From JAGXTF01 sp038317095 (lineage in GTDB: Bacteria; Bacteroidota; Bacteroidia; NS11-12g; UBA955), in the NCBI GenBank assembly GCA_038317095.1, contig JBBQBB010000005.1, positions 1 to 64,000 of the forward strand: 64,000 bases of DNA, in the 5' to 3' direction. Shown one piece after another: positions 25,023 through 33,301 of this stretch. The position numbers were made by a program, and so were the translations under genes. Under the pieces are notes generated by a model. The model saw only the letters and a list, made by a program, of their open reading frames with translations, searched no databases and was not told the DNA's origin. Position 1 is the stretch's first letter. Every line of letters starts with the position of its first letter.

Positions 25023-26357
25023 ATGTTTATAGTGCGTTCCTCTATTTTGATTGTTATTTTAAGCTTTGCAATGGTTGCAAATGCCCAATCAGGCAATTAT
25101 TGCATTGAAAACCGATTTTCCGAAACCCCGATGTTTGACAGCAGTCAAATTGTGGTGCAGAAAAATGTAGTTTACAGTGTGCCAAAAAAATGGCCTGGAA
25201 CGGGGGTGGATACATTAAAGCTAGATATGTATTACCCAAATTCTACGGCGGATGCCCTTGCATCAAGACCTTGTGTCGTTTTCTTTTATGGGGGTGCCTG
25301 GTTGTTGGGGTCCAAAGACGATGCCGGAATAAAGCAAAAATGTTTCGATTGGGCCAGACGCGGGTTTGTGGTTGCTGCTCCCAATTACAGACTGGGTTGG
25401 AATTGCGCAGCAACAGATTTGTTTGCCGTTTGTGTCCTTTGCCAAGGTGTTTATTACAATTTAAATACCGCGGTTTATCGCGGTGCACAAGATGGAAAAG
25501 CAGCAATGCGATGGATAGTGAACAATAAAAACACCTATAAAATAGATACTTCTGCATTGTTTGTGGGTGGGGAAAGTGCAGGGAGTTACAATGCTTTGCA
25601 CACCGCATATTGGGATCATAAATACGCCAAAAAAGTTTTCAATGGCACGCCTTATTCCATTCTTGGAAGCATAGACAGCGCTGGGGCTTATCCTGGAACA
25701 CCGTTTAGAATCAAAGCGGTTATCAATGCATGCGGTGCGGTGGTAAGCGACACTGGTCTGCATTTTAAACGCATACCTATGGTGGCTTTTCACGACCAAG
25801 CAGATTGTGTAGTGCCTTACCAAACCAACCAAACATTGAACTGCTGTGCTACAAGTTTCTTCTGGGCTAAGGGTTCGAAAGATATTTATACGGCATTAAC
25901 CAATGCTGGTATTCCAACAGAGTTGCATACTGTGCCGGGTGTAACGCCGCAACATTGTTCTTACCCAAGCGCAACTTTAGTTAAAGAATCGAGTTGTTTT
26001 GTTAAGAAGATATTGTGCGGTTTAAGCCCTTCGGGCAGTACAAATTTCCCAGCAGTTCCTGCCATTAGTTGCAATTCACTTAAGTCGCTGAGAATGCAAG
26101 TTTACTATGCAACAGATATTGTGGTTTATCCTGTTCCTGCTTCAGATAAAATTAGGGTTTCAGGTAATTCTTTGAATCGAATTTTAAAAATAAATTTGAT
26201 GGAAATGCATGGCAGAATTATATCTTCTTTTGAAATATCGAAAGGCTTAGAAAAATATGAAATAAATATTGCAGATTTGCCGAATGGCATTTATGATTTG
26301 CAATTTGTCGATGAAATTGGTTACCGCAACGCAAAGCGATTTGTTGTTTTGCGGTAA
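25023..26357 (+). CDS. Secreted alpha/beta hydrolase (esterase) with T9SS type A sorting domain
   Basis: 444 residues: signal peptide (MFIVRSSILIVILSFAMVANAQ), an alpha/beta hydrolase domain (~45-340) and a C-terminal T9SS sorting domain (~365-444; VVYPVPASDKIRVSG, LPNGIYDLQFVDE, AKRFVVLR). The nucleophile lies in GGESAGSYNA. The acid is probably Asp in AFHDQADCVVPY and the base His in TPQHCSYP. The oxyanion motif is FYGGAWLLG, with Tyr where carboxylesterases usually have His in HGG. Several Cys residues (CVLCQGVYYN, LNCCATSFF) could form disulfides outside the cell. Start at ATG 25023 is supported by the promoter. The substrate is unknown. Confidence 0.88.
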   Translation: MFIVRSSILIVILSFAMVANAQSGNYCIENRFSETPMFDSSQIVVQKNVVYSVPKKWPGTGVDTLKLDMYYPNSTADALASRPCVVFFYGGAWLLGSKDDAGIKQKCFDWARRGFVVAAPNYRLGWNCAATDLFAVCVLCQGVYYNLNTAVYRGAQDGKAAMRWIVNNKNTYKIDTSALFVGGESAGSYNALHTAYWDHKYAKKVFNGTPYSILGSIDSAGAYPGTPFRIKAVINACGAVVSDTGLHFKRIPMVAFHDQADCVVPYQTNQTLNCCATSFFWAKGSKDIYTALTNAGIPTELHTVPGVTPQHCSYPSATLVKESSCFVKKILCGLSPSGSTNFPAVPAISCNSLKSLRMQVYYATDIVVYPVPASDKIRVSGNSLNRILKINLMEMHGRIISSFEISKGLEKYEINIADLPNGIYDLQFVDEIGYRNAKRFVVLR

Positions 26358-26511
26358 ACATGGATGAGGTGGGAAAGCATATTTACGCATACCTGACTCC
26401 GGCAATGGTAGGGCTCAATCTGCCGCGGTGTGGAGAGGGCAGACGCAACGTTTTAGAGCAAATAGGTTTTTTGTTTCACGGTTATTAAATAGTTCGAAAA
26501 AAATTATGCAC

Positions 26512-26540
26512 GCGCCCCTGCCTTTGCCGCAGGCAGGTCT
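26512..26540. repeat. Dispersed palindromic element, copy 1
   Basis: A 29-base GC-rich element (GCGCCCCTGCCTTTG, then CGCAGGCAGGTCT) with a CCTGCC/GGCAGG stem. It recurs with one change at 35288-35316. Confidence 0.75.
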
Positions 26541-26571
26541 GCGTAATTCTAACTTTTATTCAATAACCTAA

Positions 26572-26606
26572 ATAAAAAAAATGCCCCACATTATAGCGGA
26601 GCATTT
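26572..26606 (-). terminator. Rho-independent terminator of the vWA gene
   Basis: On the minus strand a 9-bp stem with one mismatch (AAATGCTCC / GGGGCATTT) is followed by a run of T. It lies about 30 bases past the stop at 26635. Confidence 0.75.
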
Positions 26607-26634
26607 AAACAAACATGAAAAATATTTTTGTTTT

Positions 26635-28479
26635 TTATTTTATAACAAGTATTCTGCAACTGATTATTTTTTCTCCTTTTTTGCACCGCACAATATACAC
26701 TCCTGTGCTCACATTGTTTAATTCAATGGTGTTTTTTTCGGGTGAAATTTGTTGCACTTTTTGAACCAAGTTTCCACGCAAATCATATATGGCTATTTCA
26801 TCCATAACTTCATTGCTTTTAATCATAATTTTGTCTACTGCTGGATTAGGATAAACCTGCACCTGCCATTGTCCATTGGTAACAATTTCAACCGTTCCAG
26901 GTTTGTTCGGGTCTGGTGTTTGGGTTTGGTCTTTGCAACCATTCCATTTTGTGTTTTCTGAAATAATATTCACCATTAAATCATTCAAATACTGCATATT
27001 TTCTTTCACTCCAGTAGGTTTTTCATGTGCATTTCCTATGCCACTGTGATCTGTGATGTACACATAATTGCCATTCGTAGCAATAGCCATATATTTCATT
27101 AAAAATTCTGTACTTTGGTTTATTCCACTGGCAACAATGGGTATGATTTTAATGCCTTTTTGGGCTGCTTTTTCTGTATATTTTCTCACTTTAGCTTTAT
27201 TTTCTGCACTTTCATGCGGGGGTGCATCTAGCACCAAAAACATGATTTTTGCTATCGCATTGTCACTCCATTTGAGTCCGTCAATGGCTGTTTCCATGGC
27301 ATCGTCAACTGCTTCCGGAAAATCGCCTCCGCCACCTGCACTTTGGTCGAAAATAAAATTGGCTACCTGCGTAATATTTTCACTAAAATCAGATTTTATT
27401 GTCACATATTCATCGCCATGGTCTTTATAAAAAACGCTGCCCAAATTTAATTTTAAACAAGTATTGTTTTTCTTTACCCTGGTGGCAACATCCAACAATT
27501 CTGATTGCAAGTATGAAATCTCGTCGCCCATACTGCCTGTGGCATCTACCACAAATGCAACATCTGCAACGGCATCCACGGTGGATATAATGGGTAGGTT
27601 AAAAACATCTGCACCTCCACTAAACGGTTTTACTTTAAAATCATAGTTTTTTTCTTGGATTGCTACTACAATTTTATAATTTATAATTTCTTTGGAATCT
27701 GCAATTGAAAACATATTTGCCCACAGTTCAGCATGACCCAAATTGTCGGTAACAGTCTGCCAATACTTTGTTTTATGCTGGTCTGTTAGTTCCACCCGAG
27801 CTCCAATAATTGGATTGTTTTTGCTATCAAAAAATTGCACAGCAAAACGATTTTGGGTATTAAAGCCCCATGTTTTTTGGTATTCTGTAATGTTTGCTTC
27901 TTTATTTGTCTCGTTCCATTTGTCCCAATTGTCTAAGTCGCGCCAATTGCCCGCCGTTATTTGGCCTGCTTTTATACTTGAGCTGCCTTCCCGCGAAGAT
28001 CCGCCAGTACTCATAAAGCCGCCTTCCATTGTGGAGGATGAAGCATCAACCCTGCTGCCACGCATTGCCACACCGCCTGTGCTCATTTCTCGTGCCGATG
28101 AAGGAATTGATTTTGCAAGTCCATCTATAAATGAAGTTCTTCTGTTTGAAATCCCAAAATTGCCAATTCCAGGGGTTTGTATGGCAACATGGTAACTGAA
28201 ATTGTTGCCCATATGTTCTACTCCGCTGATTTTTAAATCACTTTCACCGGGTATTTTTACAAGTATATTGTATGTACCATTGGGGAGTTTCGTAAAATGG
28301 TAATTTCCCATTAAATCTACTGAAGCGGAGTCCAGAATTTGTCCTTTTGCATTAATAGCAAATGCCATTGGGTGGTCTGCCTTTAGGGCAATTTGGGTTT
28401 GGTGATAACGCCCTGCGAACGCGAATAGTCCTACTGAAACCGGAATGACTAGCGATTTTACAATCATTGATTTTCTCAT
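26635..28479 (-). CDS. Secreted von Willebrand factor A protein with T9SS type A sorting domain
   Basis: 614 residues from ATG 28479 (MRKSMIVKSLVIPVSVGLFAFAG, a signal peptide); an in-frame upstream extension has no signal-like start. A small beta domain (~40-110) and a low-complexity Gly/Ser-rich linker (~130-190) precede another beta domain (~225-310). The vWA domain (~315-520) has a metal-site motif FVVDATGSMGDE (DxTxS), GSVFYKDHGDEY, SAGGGGDFPEAVDDAM and VLDAPPHE. The C-terminal T9SS domain contains VQVYPNPAVDKIMI and NNVSTGVYIVRCKKGEK. It is probably surface-exposed and adhesive or scaffold-like. Terminator seen downstream. Confidence 0.88.
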   Translation of the reverse strand: MRKSMIVKSLVIPVSVGLFAFAGRYHQTQIALKADHPMAFAINAKGQILDSASVDLMGNYHFTKLPNGTYNILVKIPGESDLKISGVEHMGNNFSYHVAIQTPGIGNFGISNRRTSFIDGLAKSIPSSAREMSTGGVAMRGSRVDASSSTMEGGFMSTGGSSREGSSSIKAGQITAGNWRDLDNWDKWNETNKEANITEYQKTWGFNTQNRFAVQFFDSKNNPIIGARVELTDQHKTKYWQTVTDNLGHAELWANMFSIADSKEIINYKIVVAIQEKNYDFKVKPFSGGADVFNLPIISTVDAVADVAFVVDATGSMGDEISYLQSELLDVATRVKKNNTCLKLNLGSVFYKDHGDEYVTIKSDFSENITQVANFIFDQSAGGGGDFPEAVDDAMETAIDGLKWSDNAIAKIMFLVLDAPPHESAENKAKVRKYTEKAAQKGIKIIPIVASGINQSTEFLMKYMAIATNGNYVYITDHSGIGNAHEKPTGVKENMQYLNDLMVNIISENTKWNGCKDQTQTPDPNKPGTVEIVTNGQWQVQVYPNPAVDKIMIKSNEVMDEIAIYDLRGNLVQKVQQISPEKNTIELNNVSTGVYIVRCKKGEKIISCRILVIK

Positions 28480-28742
28480 GGATTTGGAGTTGAATTGGGG
28501 GTTGATACGAGATGAATGGAAAAGGTAAATGAGATATAGCCAGTTGTAAATTATTAAGGATTTACGGTTAACGGTCAATGATTAACGGTTAATTTTTAAT
28601 TATTACGGGTGAATGTGGTGTATTGCACATATTTCTTGGGCAGATAGTGCTATCAATAAATTGCCCTGCGGCTTCTTTTAAGACTGTTTAAGCACCCGCT
28701 GAAGTACATACCTACATTGTGGATGCTACATTTGTACGGACT

Positions 28743-29294
28743 TTAAGTTAAGGCATTATATTGGCTCAGATCTGGCAAGCCGGTAAGCATGCTTCTAATA
28801 TTTCCGTTAAACAAGTCCACCAATTGCGCAGATATGTCCTTACCAGAACTATTGGGCATAACATTAACATTGCCTGTGTTATTATAATCACCTTCATAGT
28901 AATCTAATGCAAAGGCAAATGCATCTCTTGCCATGTTGGCATGGGTGTTGCCGCTTAAATTGTAATAGCCATCTTTTCCAAAATCTAGGGTATAATCTAG
29001 TGTAGTTCCGTTTACAGATTTTAACCAACCGTGCATGGTATAGGCATAGTACATGCCTTGTACTTTCAATTCGCCAAGTTCGGTGCGTATTAGCGGGCCA
29101 TGTAGATAATAGTAATATTTGGCGTCCTGTTCCCAATGCACGGCATCTCGGCTGGTTTCGACCTGAACAATTCTGTTGTCCCCATATTAAGTGTATCTAT
29201 GGTGGTATTCATCCGCTAATCCTGGGTTAAAATCAACTTGATTTACCTTGCCACTTATAGGATTGTAATTATAATAAATATGCTGGTATTGCTC
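28743..29294 (-). pseudogene. Decayed fragment of an RHS-repeat protein
   Basis: The minus-strand frame reads YNYNPISGKVNQVDFNPG, then EYHHRYT, a stop at 29187-29189, then YGDNRIVQVETSRDAVHWEQ, YYYYLHGPLIRTELG, VQGMYYAYTMHGWLKSVNG. This is the stretch just before the RHS core in large Bacteroidota RHS proteins, continuous in one frame across the stop. The fragment ends at a stop at 28743 with no RHS core after it and has no 5' part, so it is a relic of a much larger gene. A small frame from 29141 down could still be translated but is probably not functional. Confidence 0.8.
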
Positions 29295-29323
29295 ACAGAT
29301 TGCACCAACAACTAGAATCTTTC

Positions 29324-29369
29324 AACTTTTTCCGCCTCGGCGGATTAACTTTTTCCGCCTCGGCGGATT
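29324..29369. repeat. Two tandem copies of a 23-bp palindromic unit
   Basis: 29324-29346 and 29347-29369 are identical. Each contains the hairpin CCGCC-TC-GGCGG preceded by AACTTTTT. They lie just upstream of the malic enzyme promoter. Confidence 0.85.
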
Positions 29370-29391
29370 AACTTTTAACTTTCAACTTCTC

Positions 29392-29399
29392 TATCTTTG
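29392..29399 (+). promoter_or_regulatory. -7 promoter element (TATCTTTG) of the malic enzyme gene
   Basis: TATCTTTG lies 12 bases before the ATG at 29412. The upstream -33 region falls just after the tandem palindromes. Confidence 0.6.
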
Positions 29400-29411
29400 C
29401 GGTACGAATTT

Positions 29412-31673
29412 ATGGCAGATAAAAAGTTGTTGGATGCGCTGAGTTACCATGCCGATGGGCGACCTGGAAAAATTGAAGTTGTTACTACAAAACCTACCCA
29501 AACCCAGTTAGACCTTGCCTTGGCTTACAGTCCGGGTGTGGCAGAACCCTGTTTAAAAATTGCAGAGAATAAGGATGATGTTTACAAATACACCGCCAAA
29601 GGCAATTTGGTGGCGGTAATTAGCAATGGTACTGCGGTTCTCGGTTTAGGCGATATTGGCCCAGAGGCTTCTAAGCCTGTTATGGAAGGGAAAGCAGTAT
29701 TGTTTAAAATATTTGCGGATATTGATGTTTTTGATATAGAATTGGATTGCACCAATGTGGATGATTTCGTGCGCATTGTAAAAGCCATGGAACCTACGTT
29801 TGGGGGTATTAATTTGGAAGACATAAAAGCACCCGAAAGTTTTGAAATAGAAGAACGTTTAAAAGCAGAATTAAACATACCTATTATGCACGATGACCAG
29901 CATGGCACTGCAATTATTAGTGGTGCGGGTTTAATTAATGCATTAAAAGTAGTCGACAAAAAAATTGAAGAAGTAAAATTGGTAGTAAATGGAGCAGGTG
30001 CAAGCGCCATTGCCTGTGCGAAATTGTTTGTGAGTTTGGGTGTAAAAATCCAGAATATGATGATGCTGGATTCGAAAGGTGTGATCCATGCAGGACGCAC
30101 AGATTTGGATAAATACAAACGACAATTTATAACTGAACATGCCGATCGAACCTTGGAAGAAGCCATGGTAAATGCCGATGTTTTCGTAGGTCTATCCCGT
30201 GGCAATATTCTTACGGCAGAAATGGTGCAAAGTATGGCCAAAGATCCTATCGTTTTTGCAATGGCCAATCCAGATCCAGAAATCGACTATCATTTGGCGG
30301 TAGCTGCAAGGCCAGATGTGCTAGTTGCTACAGGTAGAAGCGATTATCCAAACCAAGTAAACAATGTGCTGGGATTTCCATTCATTTTCCGTGGGGCACT
30401 GGATGTACGTGCAACTGCGATTAACGAAGAAATGAAACTGGCTGCCGTGCGTGCCATTGCAGATTTGGCATTGGAACCTGTACCCGAAGTAGTGATGATG
30501 GCATATAACGATTATGACCTAGCTTTTGGTAGAAATTACATCATCCCAAAACCCATGGATCCGAGGTTGCTTACTACCGTTGCGCCTGCAGTAGCCAAGG
30601 CGGCAATGGAAAGTGGCGTTGCAAAAATGCCCATCACGGATTGGGAAGAATACAAAAACAAACTGCGCCGGCGCTTGGGCATCGACAATGATTTTGTGAA
30701 CAGGTTAGTGCAAAGGGCGAGAAAGAATCCCAAACGGGTTGTTTTTGCAGAAGCGGAAGATGTTAAAATTTTGCGTGCAGCACAAGTTTGTGTTACTGAA
30801 AAAATTGCGCAACCTATATTACTTGGACGCCGAAAACGCATTCTTGAACTCATGGAAGAGAACAATATAGAGCTTGAGAATGCAACAATATTGGATCCAT
30901 GGGAGGAAGATACACTTTGTGAAGAATTTGGAGCCTTGCTTTACGAAAAAAGAAAAAGACATGGCCTAACTGCCTTTGAAGCGGTAAAACAAATGCGCTA
31001 CCGCAATTATTTTGGTGCTATGATGTTGGAAACAGGCAAGGCAGATTCTTTAATTTCAGGTTTAACCCGCAATTACCCCATTGCATTGCGCCCCATGTTG
31101 GAATGCATTGATGTAACTGGGGAGTACAAACGCATTTCTGGAATGCACATTGTAATGACCAAAAATGGACCGCTTTTTCTTGCAGATACAACGGTAAATA
31201 TTGATTACAATCCACAACAATTGGCAGAATTGGTATTGAAAGTAAACAGCAGGGTGCGCAAATTTCAGATAGAACCCCGCATAGCTTTGGTAACCTACAG
31301 CAACTTTGGCAGCAGCAGAGGTCCAGCGCCGGTGCAAATGAAAGAGGCGGTAGATATTTTGCACGCCACACACCCAGAAATAATGGTGGATGGGGAAATG
31401 CAAACCACCTATGCACTGGATGGTGAAACCCGCATGAAACAATATCCGTTTAACAAATTGGGTGATGCACCTGCAAACACTTTAATTTTTCCCGGCTTGA
31501 ACAGTGGAAATGCAGCATTTCAACTGATGCGAGGCATGGGTATGGTAGATATCATTGGTCCAGTTTTACTGGGTTTTGATAAATCCGTACATATTCTGCA
31601 CCACACCAGCAATGTGCGCGAAATTGTAAACATGGTGGCATTGGCGGTAGTAGAAGCGCAAGAAAAAGGGTGA
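29412..31673 (+). CDS. maeB: NADP-dependent malic enzyme with phosphotransacetylase-like C-terminal domain
   Basis: 753 residues. N-terminal malic domain (~1-155; ALAYSPGVAEPCLKIAEN, YTAKGNLVAVISNGTAVLGLGDIGP, IMHDDQHGTAI), an NAD(P)-binding domain (~160-400; VVNGAGASAIACAKLF, VGLSRGNILT, FAMANPDPE) and a C-terminal PTA/PTB-like domain (~425-750; RVVFAEAEDVKILRAAQ, RNYFGAMMLETGKADSLISG, LIFPGLNSGNAAFQLM). It decarboxylates malate to pyruvate, making NADPH; the PTA-like part in MaeB is regulatory. Full-length hybrid form. Start at ATG 29412; five extra residues upstream are not needed. Confidence 0.95.
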   Translation: MADKKLLDALSYHADGRPGKIEVVTTKPTQTQLDLALAYSPGVAEPCLKIAENKDDVYKYTAKGNLVAVISNGTAVLGLGDIGPEASKPVMEGKAVLFKIFADIDVFDIELDCTNVDDFVRIVKAMEPTFGGINLEDIKAPESFEIEERLKAELNIPIMHDDQHGTAIISGAGLINALKVVDKKIEEVKLVVNGAGASAIACAKLFVSLGVKIQNMMMLDSKGVIHAGRTDLDKYKRQFITEHADRTLEEAMVNADVFVGLSRGNILTAEMVQSMAKDPIVFAMANPDPEIDYHLAVAARPDVLVATGRSDYPNQVNNVLGFPFIFRGALDVRATAINEEMKLAAVRAIADLALEPVPEVVMMAYNDYDLAFGRNYIIPKPMDPRLLTTVAPAVAKAAMESGVAKMPITDWEEYKNKLRRRLGIDNDFVNRLVQRARKNPKRVVFAEAEDVKILRAAQVCVTEKIAQPILLGRRKRILELMEENNIELENATILDPWEEDTLCEEFGALLYEKRKRHGLTAFEAVKQMRYRNYFGAMMLETGKADSLISGLTRNYPIALRPMLECIDVTGEYKRISGMHIVMTKNGPLFLADTTVNIDYNPQQLAELVLKVNSRVRKFQIEPRIALVTYSNFGSSRGPAPVQMKEAVDILHATHPEIMVDGEMQTTYALDGETRMKQYPFNKLGDAPANTLIFPGLNSGNAAFQLMRGMGMVDIIGPVLLGFDKSVHILHHTSNVREIVNMVALAVVEAQEKG

Positions 31674-31708
31674 TGACGTCATTTTTCTATTATTTATTCT
31701 CGTAAATT

Positions 31709-32146
31709 ATGCAAAATCTAAACATTGAAATTGCGAAATTCGGAAGCCGAAATCAAATCCAGAGCATTGGCTTGAGGCATGAAGTTTTGCGCAAACCCTT
31801 GCACTTGGTTTTTGTTCCAAATTCGTTGTTAAAAGAAGAAAATGATACGCATATTGTTGCCTTAATGGACAATTTGGTAGTAGGTGTAATGTTGCTTACG
31901 CAAATTTATTCAAATGTGCTAAAAATGCGTCAAGTTGCGGTTTCTGAGAAATACCAATCCAAGGGAATTGGGCAAAAAATGGTGGATTTTGCAAAGAATT
32001 TGGCCATTGAAAACAATTGTAAAAAAATAGAATTGCACGCACGCGAAACGGCTGTCGAATTTTATTTAAACCTAGGATACGAAAAGGTGGGTGTGTGGTT
32101 TGAAGAAGTAGGGCTTGGGCATTGGAAAATGGTTAAGGAATTGTGA
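31709..32146 (+). CDS. GNAT-family N-acetyltransferase
   Basis: 145-residue acetyltransferase. The acetyl-CoA-binding motif A is visible as MRQVAVSEKYQSKGIGQKMV, followed by KIELHARETAVEFYLNLGYEKVG (motif B). The N-terminus (RHEVLRKPLHLVF) fits the subgroup of small YjcF/ElaA-like acetyltransferases. Substrate unknown. It lies 35 bases after maeB on the same strand and may be read from the maeB transcript; no promoter element was seen in between. Confidence 0.88.
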   Translation: MQNLNIEIAKFGSRNQIQSIGLRHEVLRKPLHLVFVPNSLLKEENDTHIVALMDNLVVGVMLLTQIYSNVLKMRQVAVSEKYQSKGIGQKMVDFAKNLAIENNCKKIELHARETAVEFYLNLGYEKVGVWFEEVGLGHWKMVKEL

Positions 32147-32247
32147 TCCACCGCGGCGGAGTATACGATTAATGATCAATAGTATAATATTGTAGGATCT
32201 AATAAAACTTCGCAAAACGGAGACAAAAAGTGCAGAAAATAGGCAAT

Positions 32248-32264
32248 TGACTCTGAAAGAGTCA
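32248..32264. terminator. Perfect 7-bp hairpin between convergent genes
   Basis: TGACTCT-GAA-AGAGTCA. Position between the convergent GNAT and exported-protein genes suggests a terminator, but there is no clear T-run on either side, so the call is weak. Confidence 0.35.
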
Positions 32265-32290
32265 TTCATTAATAGAATTCATTAATAGAA
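32265..32290. repeat. Two tandem copies of a 13-bp unit (TTCATTAATAGAA)
   Basis: Copies at 32265-32277 and 32278-32290, with a third partial TTCATT following. They directly abut the hairpin at 32248-32264. Confidence 0.8.
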
Positions 32291-32342
32291 TTCATTCACA
32301 AAATCCGGTTTTCATTTCAAACAAATTCCCAATTGATAAATT

Positions 32343-33140
32343 TTATTTATAACCCACCCATTTGCGGTTGGTTTTGTCAAACAACCAATATATTCCATTG
32401 CAATAGCTGAAATTGAACATTTCATATACAACCGCTGTTTTAGGCAGATTTATGGTTTTGGTAACAAAATAACCATTAGCATTGATCAAATATATTTTCT
32501 TATTGGTAAAATCCAAAACACCAAATTCCATTTTAGGAATTCCAGTATAAACTAGGGTGGTGGAGTTTAAATCTTCTTTCTGACCTGGTAAGTTTTTAAT
32601 TTCACCATTACTTTTAAACTCACCTGTGTTTCTATTATATATGTATATGTTTGATTCAGATAAAAAATAAACTTCGTCTTGCAAGGCGTTAAAGGCACCT
32701 GAGCTGTTATTGTCGGGTTGATATTCAGATTCATCATACTCATCCCATTCAAAAATGAGGTCTGTTTTTGCTTCGGGAAAACCACTGGATTCGATTTTTT
32801 TAGACCAATAACCGTCTGTTACACCATGTCCATTGCCTTCAACCGCGTTGGTTTTTGCATTATACCAAAAGCCTCTGACATCAAAACCTGTGTAAATCCC
32901 GGATTTCAATAATTTCCCTTTCGAACTAAATACCGAAATAGGAAACTTTTCATTTCCAGCGAATACGGAATAATACATCTTTTTTTGCGGGTTGTAGGCT
33001 ACTCCAGCAGCATTGGAACCATCGCCAGCAGGCATGGTTAAAACTATAGTCTGTTTTAAAACTTTATCCTTTAGTGAGACTGAGCTTAAAACCAATAGAA
33101 GGGAAAGGGTAAGTGCAGAGGCAAATATTTTCTTTTTCAT
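32343..33140 (-). CDS. Exported beta-propeller-like hypothetical protein
   Basis: 265 residues with a signal peptide (MKKKIFASALTLSLLLVLSSVS). The mature part shows repeated beta-strand blocks with aromatic-Asn/Asp motifs (AAGVAYNPQKKMYYSVFAGNE, DVRGFWYNAKTNAVEGNGHG, NALQDEVYFLSESNIYIYNRNTGEF, FGVLDFTNKKIYLINANGY), as in small six-bladed propellers. No catalytic motif is seen. It is probably periplasmic or surface-bound. It is monocistronic and convergent with the GNAT gene. Confidence 0.7.
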   Translation of the reverse strand: MKKKIFASALTLSLLLVLSSVSLKDKVLKQTIVLTMPAGDGSNAAGVAYNPQKKMYYSVFAGNEKFPISVFSSKGKLLKSGIYTGFDVRGFWYNAKTNAVEGNGHGVTDGYWSKKIESSGFPEAKTDLIFEWDEYDESEYQPDNNSSGAFNALQDEVYFLSESNIYIYNRNTGEFKSNGEIKNLPGQKEDLNSTTLVYTGIPKMEFGVLDFTNKKIYLINANGYFVTKTINLPKTAVVYEMFNFSYCNGIYWLFDKTNRKWVGYK

Positions 33141-33282
33141 TTTATGGGATTTTAACTTTTTAGAGAAGCAAATATGAGATTAAATTCATTTAGAACCAAA
33201 CCAAATAAATTTTAAGTGAATACACTCAAAGGAAGAAAAGCCCATCTCAACGATTCATAGTGAATCTGCGTGTTCTGCTCCT

Positions 33283-33290
33283 TATATTTG
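33283..33290 (+). promoter_or_regulatory. -7 promoter element (TATATTTG) of rseP
   Basis: TATATTTG lies 11 bases before the ATG at 33302, which supports that start over an upstream in-frame codon at 33260. Confidence 0.5.
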
Positions 33291-33301
33291 CATCCAATTT
33301 A

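Noticed and set aside
29582..30268. Long minus-strand open frame of ~228 codons inside maeB
   Set aside because: Antisense shadow of a strongly conserved gene; no homology pattern or promoter.
31673..31682. Perfect palindrome ATGACGTCAT after maeB
   Set aside because: Ten bases only, overlaps the maeB stop codon and has no partner elsewhere; likely chance.
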